Below, one piece after another: positions 11,346 through 24,599 of a stretch of DNA of 64,000 nt. The DNA is taken from NCBI GenBank assembly GCA_037126765.1, contig JBBCBC010000002.1, positions 48,426,889-48,490,888 on the forward strand. Reading direction: 5' to 3'. Each line of letters opens with the position of its first letter. The stretch's first letter is position 1. The notes beneath the pieces are model-generated. The model saw only the letters and a program-made list of their open reading frames with translations. It was not told the DNA's origin and searched no databases. The DNA is from Stenogyne calaminthoides (lineage: Eukaryota; Streptophyta; Magnoliopsida; Lamiales; Lamiaceae). The position numbers and the translations under genes were made by a program.

Positions 11346-11635
11346 CTCCCTCCGTCCCAATCTTAAGGGAACTTTTTCCATTTTTTTTTTGTCTCAATCT
11401 TAAGAGAATCTTTCCTAAAATGGACATACTCATTTTATCACATAAAATATTAATAAACAACTCTTTTTACCCCCAATTACCTATCACTTTATCACATAAA
11501 ATACTAATAAATAATTTTTTATACCCCCAACATTTTATCACTTTATCATTATTTCACTAAATCCTAACGAACGGTAAAACTTATCTTAAGATTGAGACTG
11601 AGGGAGGTTTTACCTTAAGATTGAGACTGAGGGAG
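11346..11635. mobile_element. Stowaway-type (Tc1/mariner) MITE
   Basis: The left end is CTCCCTCCGTCCCAATCTTA and the right end is its approximate complement, TTGAGACTGAGGGAG. A TA dinucleotide flanks each side (11,344-11,345 and 11,636-11,637). The right end carries a second tandem copy of the terminal word CTTAAGATTGAGACTGAGGG. About 290 bp, no coding capacity. Confidence 0.85.
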
Positions 11636-12220
11636 TATTATTGTTATTATATGTAAATTCAGTGATAAAGATGAAATAATCAAACGGAAGGCGTTCACTG
11701 GGGAAACCGAATATAATATCTGTAGAAAAGGAAAAAAAAAAAGAATAATATGTGACACAGCTGCAAAAGAAAAACAAGTACCCTTTTTGAGAAAAAGAGG
11801 GCATGCATTTTTTAATTCACTTTTCTTTTGCGTGAAAGGAAAATTCCGACCTCAATCCTACATTATGTTTGGAACTTCAAACTGAAAATAAATATATTAA
11901 AATCTAATTTGCAGTATTTTTTTTTATTTTAAAAACAAATTTGCAGGATTCAATTTTTTTTTTAATTCAATTTTATTATTTTTATTATTTATTAAATCAC
12001 TTTTTTTTTTTTTTATTTTTTTTTCTAAACATCTCTATAAATGTTATTGTTTTTATCTCAATATCATTTTAATAAATAAATGGTAACTTATAATATCTTA
12101 ATTAATTCTCATTAATGAAAATGTGAATATAACCTGAAATTAATCAACATCTTCAAATTATTTATTTATTTTAAATCCAATTTATAAGTTATAAATTAGT
12201 ATAATTTTAATGATATGAAT

Positions 12221-12408
12221 AAAAAAAATGAAATCAAAAAGAGTGTATAAGCAATGAAGATAGATTATCAGCAAATGATGATTCGAACACACGAAGTCAT
12301 TAATAAGTAATGGTAACAATACATGAATATAACATCTTCAAATTATCCCCTGATAAAAAAAAAAAATGAAATCCAAGAGTGTATAAGCAATGAAGATAGA
12401 TTATCAGC
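12221..12408. repeat. Local direct duplication
   Basis: GAGTGTATAAGCAATGAAGA and its flanks at 12,225-12,272 recur almost exactly at 12,364-12,408. Upstream words such as AACATCTTCAAATTAT are doubled too. Function unknown; probably simple duplication. Confidence 0.7.
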
Positions 12409-13538
12409 CTACAATACATCACCAATCCCCATAACAGAGTGTATTTTTTTGGAACTATATTTTTTATTTTTCTATTATCTATACAAATTTTAATATGAAT
12501 TAACAAATATTTATTATAATTAAATGCTATTTTCCTATTTATTCAAAGAAAGAAAAAAAGGAAAGAAACGAAGAAACATATTTTCAATGTGAGTGGGTAA
12601 AAGTTAAGAGTAATACTACATGAACTATATCACTGTTATATATAAAAATTATCATTTTTGTATATAAAAAAATTCATTGTTTAAAGAGTTATAATTTTTA
12701 TAAATAATAATAATAATTCCTATACATATTAATAATAATTTTTAAATATAATAATAATATTAAACAAATTGAGTTCTGAACTCGAGTTCACGTAAAGTTT
12801 TATCAAAAGTTAACGGTGGGTCTAAACTATGATGACTTGCACTGTTTATATTAGTATTTTATTGTAAGGTGCACCCTTTAATTACTTTTCTTATTATATA
12901 TATTTTCTTTTTATATTGTCTTTAATTTCTGTCCTTATTTTTAATTTCAACCTTTTTAAATGAAAAGTTCTAAAAGTTTTTACTATAATCTTTTTGAAAT
13001 TTTGCAAGGTGAGATCAGATGACACTTAAATGTTTAAAAAAACAGTGTTAATAGTATTAGATTGTGAAATGTTTAAAACAGGGTGCGTCCATGGTATTTT
13101 ATTTATTTTTAATAAGATAAAGTAGTTGGTGAAAGAATATAGCTCATTAACTAATAATGATATTAGACATGGGTTGTATTGGATTATCCAAGTCCTGATT
13201 TTCAATTGTCAAAATAATTAAAGATGATCGTATGAAAGTGAAATTATGGCATTTCAATCCATATTGATAAAAGGACCTAACCTCCTCAAGTCACATATCA
13301 CAATGTTTTTGTATAGAAAGATATTATTATTATGTCATGACCCATCAATTTCTCTAATTTCTCACCACCAAAGAAAAACTGATGCAACATATCAAAGGAG
13401 CTTGGTGGGGAATCTAAAGCCATCAAAATCTATTAAAAGACAAAAATAGATCAAAATTTCTATTTTTGCGTGTGTGAATAAAAAAATTATGTTTTTGAGA
13501 AGAGTGATTTAATGTAGTGATTGTGAGAAAAATAATTA

Positions 13539-13823
13539 CTCCATTCTCAGATCAATTTTCACACTGATTTGGACATGAAAATTAAGAAAATTTTATATTT
13601 TGCTTTATTAAAGTGATAAAGTAAGAATATTTGAGTCAAATTAATGTATGTGAGCTAATTGTGTTAGAACAAATAATGGTATAGAGGGTAAATAACTAAA
13701 TAAGTGTATATTGTGAGGGTAAGGGTTATGAGTAAATATATATATTTTTTTTTTTTAGTGTGAAAATTAATATGGGACAAATTAAAAAAAAAAATATGAA
13801 AATTGATTTGGGACCGGAGGGAG
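13539..13823. mobile_element. Stowaway-type MITE
   Basis: The left end CTCCATTCTCAGATCAATTT and the right end AATTGATTTGGGACCGGAGG-GAG are imperfect inverted repeats, with TA on both sides (13,537-13,538 and 13,824-13,825). AT-rich interior with poly-T and poly-A runs. Confidence 0.75.
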
Positions 13824-14704
13824 TATTTAATATTATAAAATATGATAAGTGTTTTCAAAATTTTATAAATGAATAATGAGTGTTTGATAAAAAAAAAATT
13901 GAATACAATAAAATATTAGTGAGTAAATAGAATCACGTAGAAAGTCTAAAAAATTAATATAAATGAATTAATTTTACATTTTTGCATAAATTGGAATTTT
14001 TAGATGTGATGAAAATTTTCACCCATTTTTTATTTTCGCTTGATGAGCTTTGAAAATCTGCTCACAAATAAAAGAGGGCATTAACCAGTTTTTACTTTTT
14101 AGAATATAGATTATAAATAATTAATTTAAGTAGAAACAAATGAAAAGCCATTATGTGATATATGTTGATAATTAGAGTTCCCCTGTATCTGTATGTGGGC
14201 CAAGTTTTTGAGTACTAGTTATCCCAGTTATCAAACCTGACATATCATATAGTATCTGGGACCATATAGCTTTTGTTGTTTACTCATTCAGCATGCACTA
14301 TCAACAATGTTTTTCCCCAATTTTATTTCTATAATTAAAACAATTCACCTTTATTTCAGTTTTTGGGACACCATTGTTTCAATTCAAATGACTACAATTA
14401 TTCTTCATTTATTTAAGGCTACATAATAATAATCAAAGTACCAACCTTTGTCACTTGCAATGACTACAAAATTCTCTACTTACAACTTATGTTGATTAGT
14501 TTTACCAAATATATATATTTTTATTATTATTGTAGTGTAGGTACATTATAAAATTATGATCGTTCCTACAATCAAAATTAAATAAGAAATAATTGGACTC
14601 AAGTACATTCACGAAATGTATGGTTCTCAATACAAACCTAACACCATTTTGTTCTATACTCCAAAAATTAAAGCATTTTGTTTCTATGAATTTCTTATAT
14701 ATAT

Positions 14705-15085
14705 ATACACTTATAATTAAGAAAATTAAATAGCCTCATAAGAACCAAGATATAAACCTAATATTTTAAAGATTAAAATATATCACGTATAAAAACTATC
14801 TCATACTTAACGTTCTGTCCCTTTAAACAAAGTATTATGTGAATCATGCTCAATGACACCACTATTATTAATTCAAAAAATCAACACTCTATAAATAAAA
14901 TGTTGATTTTTTTGAATTAACAAAATAGAAAGAACATGATAATTTTTTTCAATATACATATAAATGTATTTCATTAATATAAAAATGTTTAGTCCAAATA
15001 ATTTTTAAAAAATATATAAAAATAGGATTTAACTACACTACGTTTTAAATTGGGCCCCCAAGTAAAATTTAAACTTATAAACCTT
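14705..15085. repeat. Dispersed repeat, copy 2 (copy 1 at 2630-3015)
   Basis: Same word order as copy 1, with many substitutions and small indels. It ends near TTTAAATTGGGCCCCCAAGT, the counterpart of ATAAATTGCCCCCCTC in copy 1. Non-coding. Confidence 0.5.
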
Positions 15086-16491
15086 TCTATAAAAGAAAAA
15101 TAATCACCCCCATGAGCTAGACTTTTTATTTAAGCCGTGAATTTGCGTTGCTATTTTTTTTATTTTTCTATACATAATTATAATTTGGTAGATAGGTGAT
15201 GACTTTTTAATTAAAACTTAACTATAGATTAAAAAAAAAAAAGAAAGAAAAAGAATGATTGTTTGAAAAAAAAAGAATAAAAGAAACCATGGGACGAGCT
15301 ATTGGGTTGCTAAGTAAAACAATGGGCAGTAAAATTAACACAGTATATAATAATAAAAGTAGTTATATAAGCTCTATTACTATTGATGAACTCAACTCGA
15401 ACTCCATAAAATTCAGATTGATCTCAATTTTTTTCCAAATCATTCACAAATCGATTCGATTGAGCTGCACCTATAATCATGGTATCTCACAAAGTAGAAA
15501 AGGCTTCCATTATTGCCTTATGTTAAAAGGTTTTCTTTCATGAGATCATTAAAAAGCCGATTCATGTTGTGTTATGTATGCCATATAAATTAATTTAATT
15601 AATTTGCATTCACTTTTTACCCATCAAGTTTGGACCATCATCATAAATCAAACCATCTGAAATGCACTTGTGATTTTACCTTTTCCTATTAACTTTTGGA
15701 GCGCACACCAACTGATGAAACATCCATCTTCTTTAGCATAAATATATAAACACATCATGTGTGATAGAAATTCAATTCTGATATTATATTATTATGGGCA
15801 ACTTGCAGACATTGTAGACCAACATTTTTATTTAATGATATATGCCTACTCAAATTTGAGTTGGCTTTGTACAGATGATTGCATCAAAAACACTATCCCT
15901 TTTTAGGTTACATTAATTATGTGGACATATTAATCATTAATTCAACATTAATTGCTATGATGAATTTCTTGAACAAGTTTAGCATCACTTTTGAGTAACT
16001 CATTTCAATCACAAGTTTTCTTTGATTAATTTAATCTTTGTTGACTTACATTAAAATGTTAAAATCGGGGCATATACTTATTCAAAAAAATGTTATTCTT
16101 ATAATTGCAATTATCTCAATTTATCAAAATTTTATGTAAAAGCTCATTGGGCGATTTCTAATTAATTCTGATAATTAAAAATTTTACGTCATTGTTGGAC
16201 ACCTCACCTCAAAATCATTTTACTTTTTACAACTTTTTTATTTATTTATTTGGGGGCCTTACAATGATTTTAACTTTCAAGTTTCAACTAATTATATATC
16301 TTTCTGAAATCTGAATCAATCGTGTTTAATATATCTCTAAAAAAAATCAATCGCGTTTAATAATTAATTCAGCTAGTGCATTAGATTTTCCCAATTTATA
16401 ATTTCTTTAATTAATATGGTACACTGCACCACCATCTTCATCACCCAATTCAACATTCCAGCTACCCTAACCTTTTTTTTAATTGTCAGGA

Positions 16492-16887
16492 TGTTGTCAC
16501 CAGATTTATCACACGCTCAAGATCATTAAATTTATCACACATCAGAAGGACAAATTATCACACATCAGCAGATCCCACTGAGACCACGTGATCTGTCGTG
16601 CTTAAAGATTTATCGTGCTTACGCATATGTTTTGTAATGTTTTTACGCATACGATTTTTACGCTTTATGATTTATCGTCTACGATCCTCTTTATATAAAG
16701 GACCTCACCTTTCATTGTAAAAAAAACTCTGGAATGTTTCTATCTTTCCACTTATATACCAAAAACCCATATTTCAGGGAAAAACAAATTACGATTCTTC
16801 CCGCAGTGTTCTTGTTCGATTAATTATTTGTTTGGTGGTCAAATTCAACAAGCCACATCAGAATCGTAAAATATTTGACCGTCAACA
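16492..16887 (+). repeat. Left LTR (396 bp) of the 10.5-kb element
   Basis: It carries repeated ATTTATCACACRTCAG-like words near its start, a TATA-like TTTATATAAAG at about 16,690, and the word CCCGCAGTGTTCTTGTTCGA. The second half is nearly identical to the right LTR. The first half differs in number of short repeats, which explains the 46-bp length difference. Confidence 0.9.
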
Positions 16888-16912
16888 ATTGCCGCTAGAG
16901 GGAGGGTTGTTC
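16888..16912 (+). other. Putative primer-binding site of the 10.5-kb element
   Basis: ATTGCCGCTAGAGGGAGGG lies directly after the left LTR, where a tRNA would prime reverse transcription. The left-edge element has ATTGACGCTAGAAGGAGGG in the same place. I cannot name the tRNA with confidence. Confidence 0.5.
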
Positions 16913-17059
16913 GATTGAAATCACGATTTATGAAGAACAACAACGAATCTAAAAAGCCTCCAAATCCAAAAAATCCAAATATCTCAAGAACACAGCCAGA
17001 GAAAATCCAAAATCCCAAACAAACCCACATACCAGATGTATACATACACGTATACATAC

Positions 17060-17520
17060 AAAAAAAAAAGAGAGGAGATGAAGAAGATGGTCGTGACACC
17101 GCCTCACCTCCGCCGTCTTCGGCGTCACGGTCGCAGCACCGGAAGGTAGCCGCCCAGCCACGCCGGCGCCACCTCACCCCACCGCGTAAGCCGCAGAGCC
17201 TTCGCCGCCTCCAATCGGTGTAAGTAGCGGAGCCTCCACCTCCACGCAGCGCCAAAAATGAGGCCCGTTTCGGCAAAATCGAACAACCGCCGCCTCCAAA
17301 AACTGAAGCGGTGCGGCCGCGAGCCACCATCGCCGCAGCAGCGTCGACCCTCTTCACCGCCGCGCTTGGACGGCGGCTCCAGACGAAGTGTCCGAACCGG
17401 CGTTGCCGTCGCCCTAGTCCCCCCGTCGCACCAACACCGTCACTGTTCTTCGGCGATCCTGATTTCCACGGCGCCGCTTCGTAGGATTCCAGGTGTTGGA
17501 CGCGTGGGGGCTTGAGGGTG
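17060..17520. other. GC-rich block inside the 10.5-kb element
   Basis: CGCCG-rich sequence quite unlike its AT-rich surroundings. It lacks stop codons over long stretches on both strands for compositional reasons: a 286-codon minus frame covers it, but the translation is low-complexity Gly/Arg/Ser with no domain. It could be a captured gene fragment or leader sequence. I assign no function. Confidence 0.4.
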
Positions 17521-17574
17521 AGCCTCTTCAGGTGAATAACACGTTCACAGGTTTGATCTGATCCAGCTTTTGGG

Positions 17575-17935
17575 CGTGATTTTGTTAATGTGGGGCTGGG
17601 CCAAATTTCGTGGGGTGAGTCATGGGTTTTGGGCTTGATCTGATATCTGTTAGTTGGGCCAGGATTAATATTTGGGCCTTCTATAAGATATAAGTTACAT
17701 GACATGGGCCCGGGTTTAATTCATTCTAGGGCTCAGGGTTCTAGGTTGATTAAATTGTTGGGCCTATTTTAGAAGAGATGCAGATTTTTTGAAGTAATGG
17801 GCCGAAGTAAATGATTGGGCCCAAGTTTAATTAATATTGGGGCCCAAGTAGTTGGACTGATAATGTGTGGGCCTGGGCTATTAGTGTTTAAAGTGTTGGG
17901 CCATATATATTATGTATTAATAATATTTCGGCCCA
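17575..17935. other. Cluster of TGGGCC/GGCCCA words
   Basis: About ten TGGGCC or GGCCCA hexamers fall within 360 bases. This motif is a known plant promoter element (site II/TCP-type) but could also be compositional. It lies shortly after the GC-rich block. Confidence 0.6.
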
Positions 17936-19559
17936 ACTTAAAAAAAAAAAAAGGAAGAAGCAGCGAGCAACAATGTTCGGTGAAAGAAAATTAGGCGAGC
18001 ACCGAGAGTCCCGAGAGCGACTCAAAGAATTTACGGGCTGTCATTTTGCCCATCCCCCACCAAGTATATTCTAATGTCCTTTTAATATACTGAAACTTAT
18101 AAAGTTGTCACAGGCATTAAAAATGGGGCATGTATGTCCTCGTGGCTTCTCATTATTCATATTGGTCGTGCCTACAAATGGTCGCACCTAAGCCGAACGA
18201 CCCAAACAAAGACGAACGAGCAGAAGTTTATGTTCACCGAAACAAACAAATCGATTTACAGATAACCGACAAAGAAAGCCGAAAGTGATGGGTACGAGTC
18301 GCAACTAAATAAAGACGACTCAGACTTATAGATACCAAAGAACAAAGTCGAAGTGATGGGTATGGGGTCGACTAAATAATAAGAAATAAGACGAAAAGAG
18401 AATAGTGATCATGGGCTAACATAAAGGACGATCACAAAAAGAAGAAATGGGGGTGGTCAGACATAAGTTAACCCATCCGGTCCCAAATTAAATAAGACGA
18501 TCAACTGACAAGACCTCAATAAGACAATCAAAAAACCAAAAAGTCGAGGTGAAACATAGACACATATCATATTAAAAACCACTTATTTATCCGTTATAGG
18601 TGAAAAGCCCGATTTACAACCTTGATAAAGCGAGATCAAGAAAAGTAAAACCGGGTAGCAAATGATGAACTAGAGCCTGGACCAGCATGGCTGACCGTCA
18701 AAAAGGTCTCACGGAACGAGCATGACTCGGCTCAACACGAAGACGGCCCCGATTTTGCCCGGCCCTTCAACGTGGCAATGCGTCTTTTGACGCGATTATG
18801 CCCACATCCCATTGTGAGATCATTTTGGCACTTCGTCGTTTTATGAATTGATCGTTATGCCCGTATCGGCCTTGGCGTCGACAACCGTGTTTTTCGTGAC
18901 GATTATGCCCGTCTATCGGCGGATGATTATGCCTCGCGTTTATCGTATTTACGGCGTTATCGCTTCCGGCGGCGATTATGCCCATTTGAGGATTATCTTG
19001 GCATGCTTTTTTTTTTTTTTTACTTCGCCCGGCCCGGATTTCGGACTCGCCCGTCCGGTGGCGGATCGTTTATCGCGATGCTTTAAATATGATGAATGTT
19101 ATATATATTTTTTGGTGTGGTTGATCATTAAATACGCGTTGTTAGCCTTTATGGTTAATTTAATCTTGGCATCACGAAGATTTGGCCTTCGATCCGGCGA
19201 ACTATATTCCGTTCCGGCTAGATGAAAATCAACCATGCGAAAGGTTGAGGTGTAGGCGTCGAGATCGTTTGTACTGGCTGCGTTCATATGCCTTCGGCGA
19301 TGATGAATAGGACGTTAGGAGGATAAATTCTTGAGGCGGAACATGGAAGAATTACGCGGCGATGGTTCGTTGTTTCTTCCGGGTGGCGAAATAGGATCAG
19401 CCCTCCGGCGTCGGTAACTATTGCTTTACTTAGTTCATTTGTCGCGCTTTTTCGGAGTGCGATTAATCGTCGTTAAGCCTATATTGGCGTTAAATCTAGA
19501 TTTATGGCGTTGATACCGTCGCCTTTTTGCCCTTGGGAGGATTCAGCAGTTCGGCGGCC

Positions 19560-21000
19560 AAATCTTACCGGCGGAATTGCTTTAGAGTATGGATAATAAT
19601 GTTGAATATTCCTCGACGGCGTGAAAATCGTTAATTAATGGTATTTGATGCCTTGCGGCGCTTTTAAGCGGCCTTCAATAATCTTAAACCGGGAAATAAT
19701 GATGGGGCCATATTGCCATCTATGGGTTAAGATGGATAGCCCTCGATAATTTTATCGGATTAATTAATATTTATGGAAGCGAATTATTTTGTGGCTCAAT
19801 ATTAGATTTGGGGATTAATTTTGAATCGATCTTTTACTTTGTATGTGGCCGACGTATTCGAATGGCGAAAGGTGATTAAAATAAAATAAATTTATTCAAC
19901 TATGTTGCATTTTGAAAATTATGAATAAATGTTATATATTTTTTTGAATTTTTGTTATGGAATGAAGATATGTGTTACTTGGGAATACAGATGATCTCGT
20001 TCCGCGAAAATCTAAATTAGGTTATTCATTATAAGTTCGAAATTTTTGGAAATTAGTGGGCATGAAAATTTGAACAACCATAACTGAAAGGTTGGGTGTT
20101 AATCTGTCTTGACCAATCGCTTTTGCATTATCGAAAATAGGCGATTTTTGTGGAATATCGTTCGCCCTCGCGGCGTTCATTTCGCCTTTAATAGCGTTGA
20201 TATCAAATAGTGGATGATTGGTTAGTTAAAGAATGCTTTATCTTGAAATATTGTGGCCTTCGCATCGGCAAGCGTATTCAGGGATTTGCCCTTTGCGGAG
20301 GTTTTCGTAAGCTCATACCATCTTGGCGGCGAGATAATGTTCGTTCCTCACCAAGACTGCGTTATTAATAATGGGCTAGATCAATCTTAAACAAGAAATA
20401 ATGATGGAGCCCTACTGTAATTTGCGTTAATTTATAGTGCAATATTAATTTTGCGTTGGATTAGTAATATTTATCTTGAATTATATTGGCCTTCGATATT
20501 CAAGATCATTTTAAGGTATTTTAATTCTCCGTAAAAGGCCGTAGCGCTCCTGGAAAAGGTGCCCCTCCGAAAATTATGAATAAAGGAGGAAAAGCTTTAA
20601 ATTTTTGTTATGGATCATTATTCTTGGCAAGATTATCTCATTAAATCATCTCGTCAGTTTTATTAAAGCAGATTTTCGAAATTTTGATCGAAAGATTTTC
20701 TTGATTTTCTTTTTATGGAAGATATGTATTTCGGCGAATATCATTAATCCCTTGGATTCGGCGTTCGAGAAATCCGCATAATAGAGGAGGTGGATTTTTT
20801 GTGGAATATTTTAATTATGGGAAAAGAATATATGGGCGTTGATATCGCCCGTTTGAGAAAATATAAATAGTGGATTTAGTTCAAGAACAATTCCATTTTT
20901 AAATATAAATAGTTGATTAGCCTTCGCATTCGGCGGAAAAATCAAAGCGTATTAATTGGTGCGGCTTTTCCAGGAAGTTGCTTCTCGCCATCCCGGCGGC
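19560..21000. repeat. Degenerate long repeats (period roughly 650-700 bp) in the element
   Basis: Words recur in the same order at this spacing: GGGAAATAATGATGGGGCC near 19,690 and AAGAAATAATGATGGAGCC near 20,390; AAAATTATGAATAAA at 19,914 and 20,568; GCGTTGATATC near 20,205 and 20,840; CCTTCGCATTCGGC-like words near 20,265 and 20,932. Similarity is patchy, so the boundaries are approximate. Confidence 0.45.
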
Positions 21001-24000
21001 GAATCATTTTAAACCTCACGGCGTTCATCGTGTAATTTAATTAGGATAATAAAATTGTTAATTTTATTATTTGAATTAATTTGTGAATTCTTTTGGAGTA
21101 ATAATTAATGAATTAAAGTATTTAAATATTCGCCAGCGGATGATTGTGAGTTATTCTATTCCCGATGACCGGTCGGAAGATTCGGCGCGAACAATTAAAG
21201 GTATTTAATTCGAAAGATTATTTTTAAAATTGGATAGTCCTGTTTCTTCAATTTATATTAGTCAATCAAATGGATTTTAATGTTTTATTTTAAAGGTTTA
21301 TATGATCTTTTTCTTGTTTTGTGTTTAGCTTTAATCCCTGAATGCTTTCGTTGTTTGATTTAAAAATTTAAAGATGTTACTTCAAAATTACTATTTATTT
21401 TTTAAATTTTAAAATATGGCGAAATAAAATCAATTAATTGATCATACCGCCCATTGCATATAATTTTATCTACCGATGAAGACAAGTCAGGGCGGCGTGT
21501 AATTGATTTAAAGTCGTCTATTATAGGCGCCTTTTGAAGCCATAATTGTCTAGCGGCGAATCATTAATCCTTTTTGCCCTTTAAATTAAATCGTCTTTAT
21601 GGCGGGTTGATCACCTCATCGGCGAAAATTTTAGGTTAGCGTCCTCAGCAATTTATTTAAACGGCGTCGAACAAAGTATTTTTTTTGAGATTTCAAGTGC
21701 GAAAAATCAAACCATGACAATTGGATAATTTGTCGTTTTGCCCCTTATTTTATCCACTTTAATTTGTTTAAATGTGTTTGGATGAGGGTTGCCAAATGTA
21801 TGGAAAAGGCTCGATTCAAAATTATAAGTATTCTAATCGTAAAAAAGCAATTTTATTTTGACAAGGCGTTGGACCCCAACCGACCATTTAAATTCAGAAC
21901 TATTGCCTAAGATGAGAGATGCATGAATGGCGAAGAGGAAAAACTTAGAAGGTGGGTTATTCTAGGGCGCATGGCCGCAAACTTGAGATTCATCAAAGCT
22001 GCGGCGTATTTAATCATGGTTATTGAAACTTGTTTATAAAATTGATTTGCCCTCATAATCCTGTCCCGATTTTATATTTCATAGGGCCTTTAATGGATAT
22101 TAAATAGGTTGATTTCTTCATTTGTCGCTTGAATAGTGTTTAAATAAGGACCCACCATTAAAATGCTATTTAAAAGCTGATTTTGCAATGCAACGGTAAG
22201 ATCGGTTCAATATTTTTTTGAGATTTTAAATATGATGAAATGTGATTAAACCTTGGGATATACTTGTGTTTTTGAGTAAAGCGACATTGGAGGTTTTAAT
22301 CATTTTAAAGCAATACAATTTTATGGCGTTGACATCATTTTGAAATGATGATGATAATGGAATTGACACTCAATCATGAGGAGCAAGGCAGTGGCGTGTA
22401 TCCTTACGCAACATCGTGAGATCATTCAAGATAACCTCATCGAAAATGGTGGAGGCGTAAGATTAGGTCAAATAAATCGCCTTTATGATGGAAAATCGTT
22501 GAATTTGGACGATTCAACACTGCGAATCGTTGGAAGGTTTTTACCAAGATGAGTATTCGCTTTGCAAGACTTTTGGAAGTTAATAGAAATATTTGATTGT
22601 TGCAAGCTAGGTGCGGCGTGTATTAGGCGTTGGTAGGTTATAAAAGAATGACATAGGCCATTTAAAACTGACTATTGCCGAATTCAATGTTCGATCAAAG
22701 GGAAAAATGAAGAGGAATAACTATCAATGATGAAGGACAATGGAGGCCTACCCCAAAGCAATTAAGCTAAGATTCAACGTAATTTTTGAAATGGTTGATC
22801 CAAACTTGTTTTAGCGGATCTTGTTGAGGTGGTTAGAAGAATTCACTTTCAGTTTCCGCCGGGTTTTAATCCGGCAACATCAGTTAGATCCTTCATCCTG
22901 CGGCGTGTATTCACATAGATACAAAATTCTAATGTTCAATTCAACGCCATCCCTGATTACCTTTATTTTGCGAAAAAAGCGAAACATTACAATGCGTGAA
23001 ATTTAAAGATTAAAGGCTCAAGGGAGAATCATCTTTGAATGCGTTTTTGAAGTTATCTTTATGTGGGAGGGTTTTATGGAGTTAATTCGATTGACCTGAG
23101 TTTTTGAATAACTTATGACATGATGGACATTTTGAAAAGATAAGGATCTGATTCTGGGACATTTCAAAAATGGGTTCTACATAATAGCGCAAGAACGTTC
23201 CACGAAAGCAAGATTGGATGAAAGTGGGTTATAAGATGATCTTCCGAGGCGGGTCATGAGCTTGAAACTGGACCTTTAAAGATTAGGTCAAATCGAATTT
23301 AGTTGGTGAAAGAATCATTTTAGACCGCCAAGTCTGGCGTTTTAATCCCGTATTCTTTATGGAGTTGAGTATCAAGATGAACTTTGTCGATGAAATAGGG
23401 GCTCAAGCGTTAGGATCTAGACAAAGCGTAGTTATGTCGCAAAGCAAATTTTCGTAAATGAGAACATATAGTTGATGATTACTCAAGGAGGCATTTTCCG
23501 CCCATCGAATCTGAGACCTTTGAGAAATCATGTTATAGGCTCAAACAGAGTTTATGGATCATCAAGTCTCTTGATATGGCGTTGATTAACCTTAGACGCT
23601 GAAGGGTTAGATGGATCCTGCAGAACCCCTCAACATGAAGGTGTTTGTGGGAGTGACCAAAATTTTTTAAAATGGTTAGATATGAAGATTTACGGACCGC
23701 ATGATTTGGAAAACAACGACAAAAAAATGGGTGCTATTTAAATAATGAACCGCCCGTCAATTGCCAACTTTAAGATCATGAGACCTTTGGGACTTCGCCT
23801 CTGGACAAGAAAATGTTAAGTTGGCGTTTTATGGAATATGGACATTTATGGCGTTGATTCTTATCCAGAGGACATCGAAAGGCGATATATTTTGTGAAGA
23901 AAACTTAGAAACAAAAAGCGTCTTGGAAAAATGAGAAGAGGGAAAAGAATGTTAATAGATGATTACCAAGCCCTAATGGCTAGAAAGGTTTATGAGTTAG

Positions 24001-24599
24001 AGGGATTGTTTACCATTCATACGCCTCAAGGTTAGTGCCTTTGATTCGGGAAGTGTAGCCATCAAATGGACATATGAAGCTGCGGGTTCCAAATAGATGT
24101 CCTTTTCAGCGGGCCTTCTAGATCTTCTTAGTAGAGTTGGATTGGTGGGCAGATCAGCAATGTCCGAAATCCATGGGTTTCAGGACGGAAGGTTGGCGTC
24201 AAACAATGAATCATTTATAAAGGTCATCTTATCGAGAGAAATCAAAGGGCGGCAGATCGCATTGGTCTAGATAGATTCTTGGGCGTGTTCATGAATAGAT
24301 TAAGAAGGCTTGTGAAGTGGAATGGGCGTTGATCTTTTCATCGCCTTTTAAGCGTCTTAGGGAGAACATCAGTTTAGATGTGGGTGACATTCCATGTTAC
24401 GGACGTTGTTGTTTTGAAACCATTATGTTATAAAGCTTATTACCTTTTGATCAAATCGCCTGATAGAATGAATGGTATTTTAGGCTGGGCGGCAAATTGT
24501 TTCGATTGATCCAAATATGATGAAGGTATTATATTTCTAGGCGTAGTTTTCAAAGCGGTTTGATATGAAAGTTAATTTCGGAAGATTAAGGATCAAATC

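Larger units (their letters stand above)
10171..16486. other. Gene-free AT-rich region with short transposons
   Basis: No coding sequence that I can support. It contains a GAGACG-type repeat (11,103), two Stowaway-like MITEs (11,346 and 13,539), a local duplication (12,221) and the second copy of a dispersed repeat (14,705). Short open frames at 10,692, 13,246 and 15,259 show no family motifs and are AT-driven or lie over repeats. Confidence 0.7.

Noticed and set aside
13246..13449. 67-codon open frame
   Set aside because: No family resemblance and no gene structure around it.
15259..15543. 94-codon open frame
   Set aside because: AT-rich, no motif, preceded by A runs; no splice or promoter context.
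16845..17705. 286-codon minus-strand open frame in the LTR element
   Set aside because: It spans the LTR end, primer-binding site and a CGCCG-rich block. The translation is low-complexity with no domain, and the block is also open on the other strand, so composition explains it.
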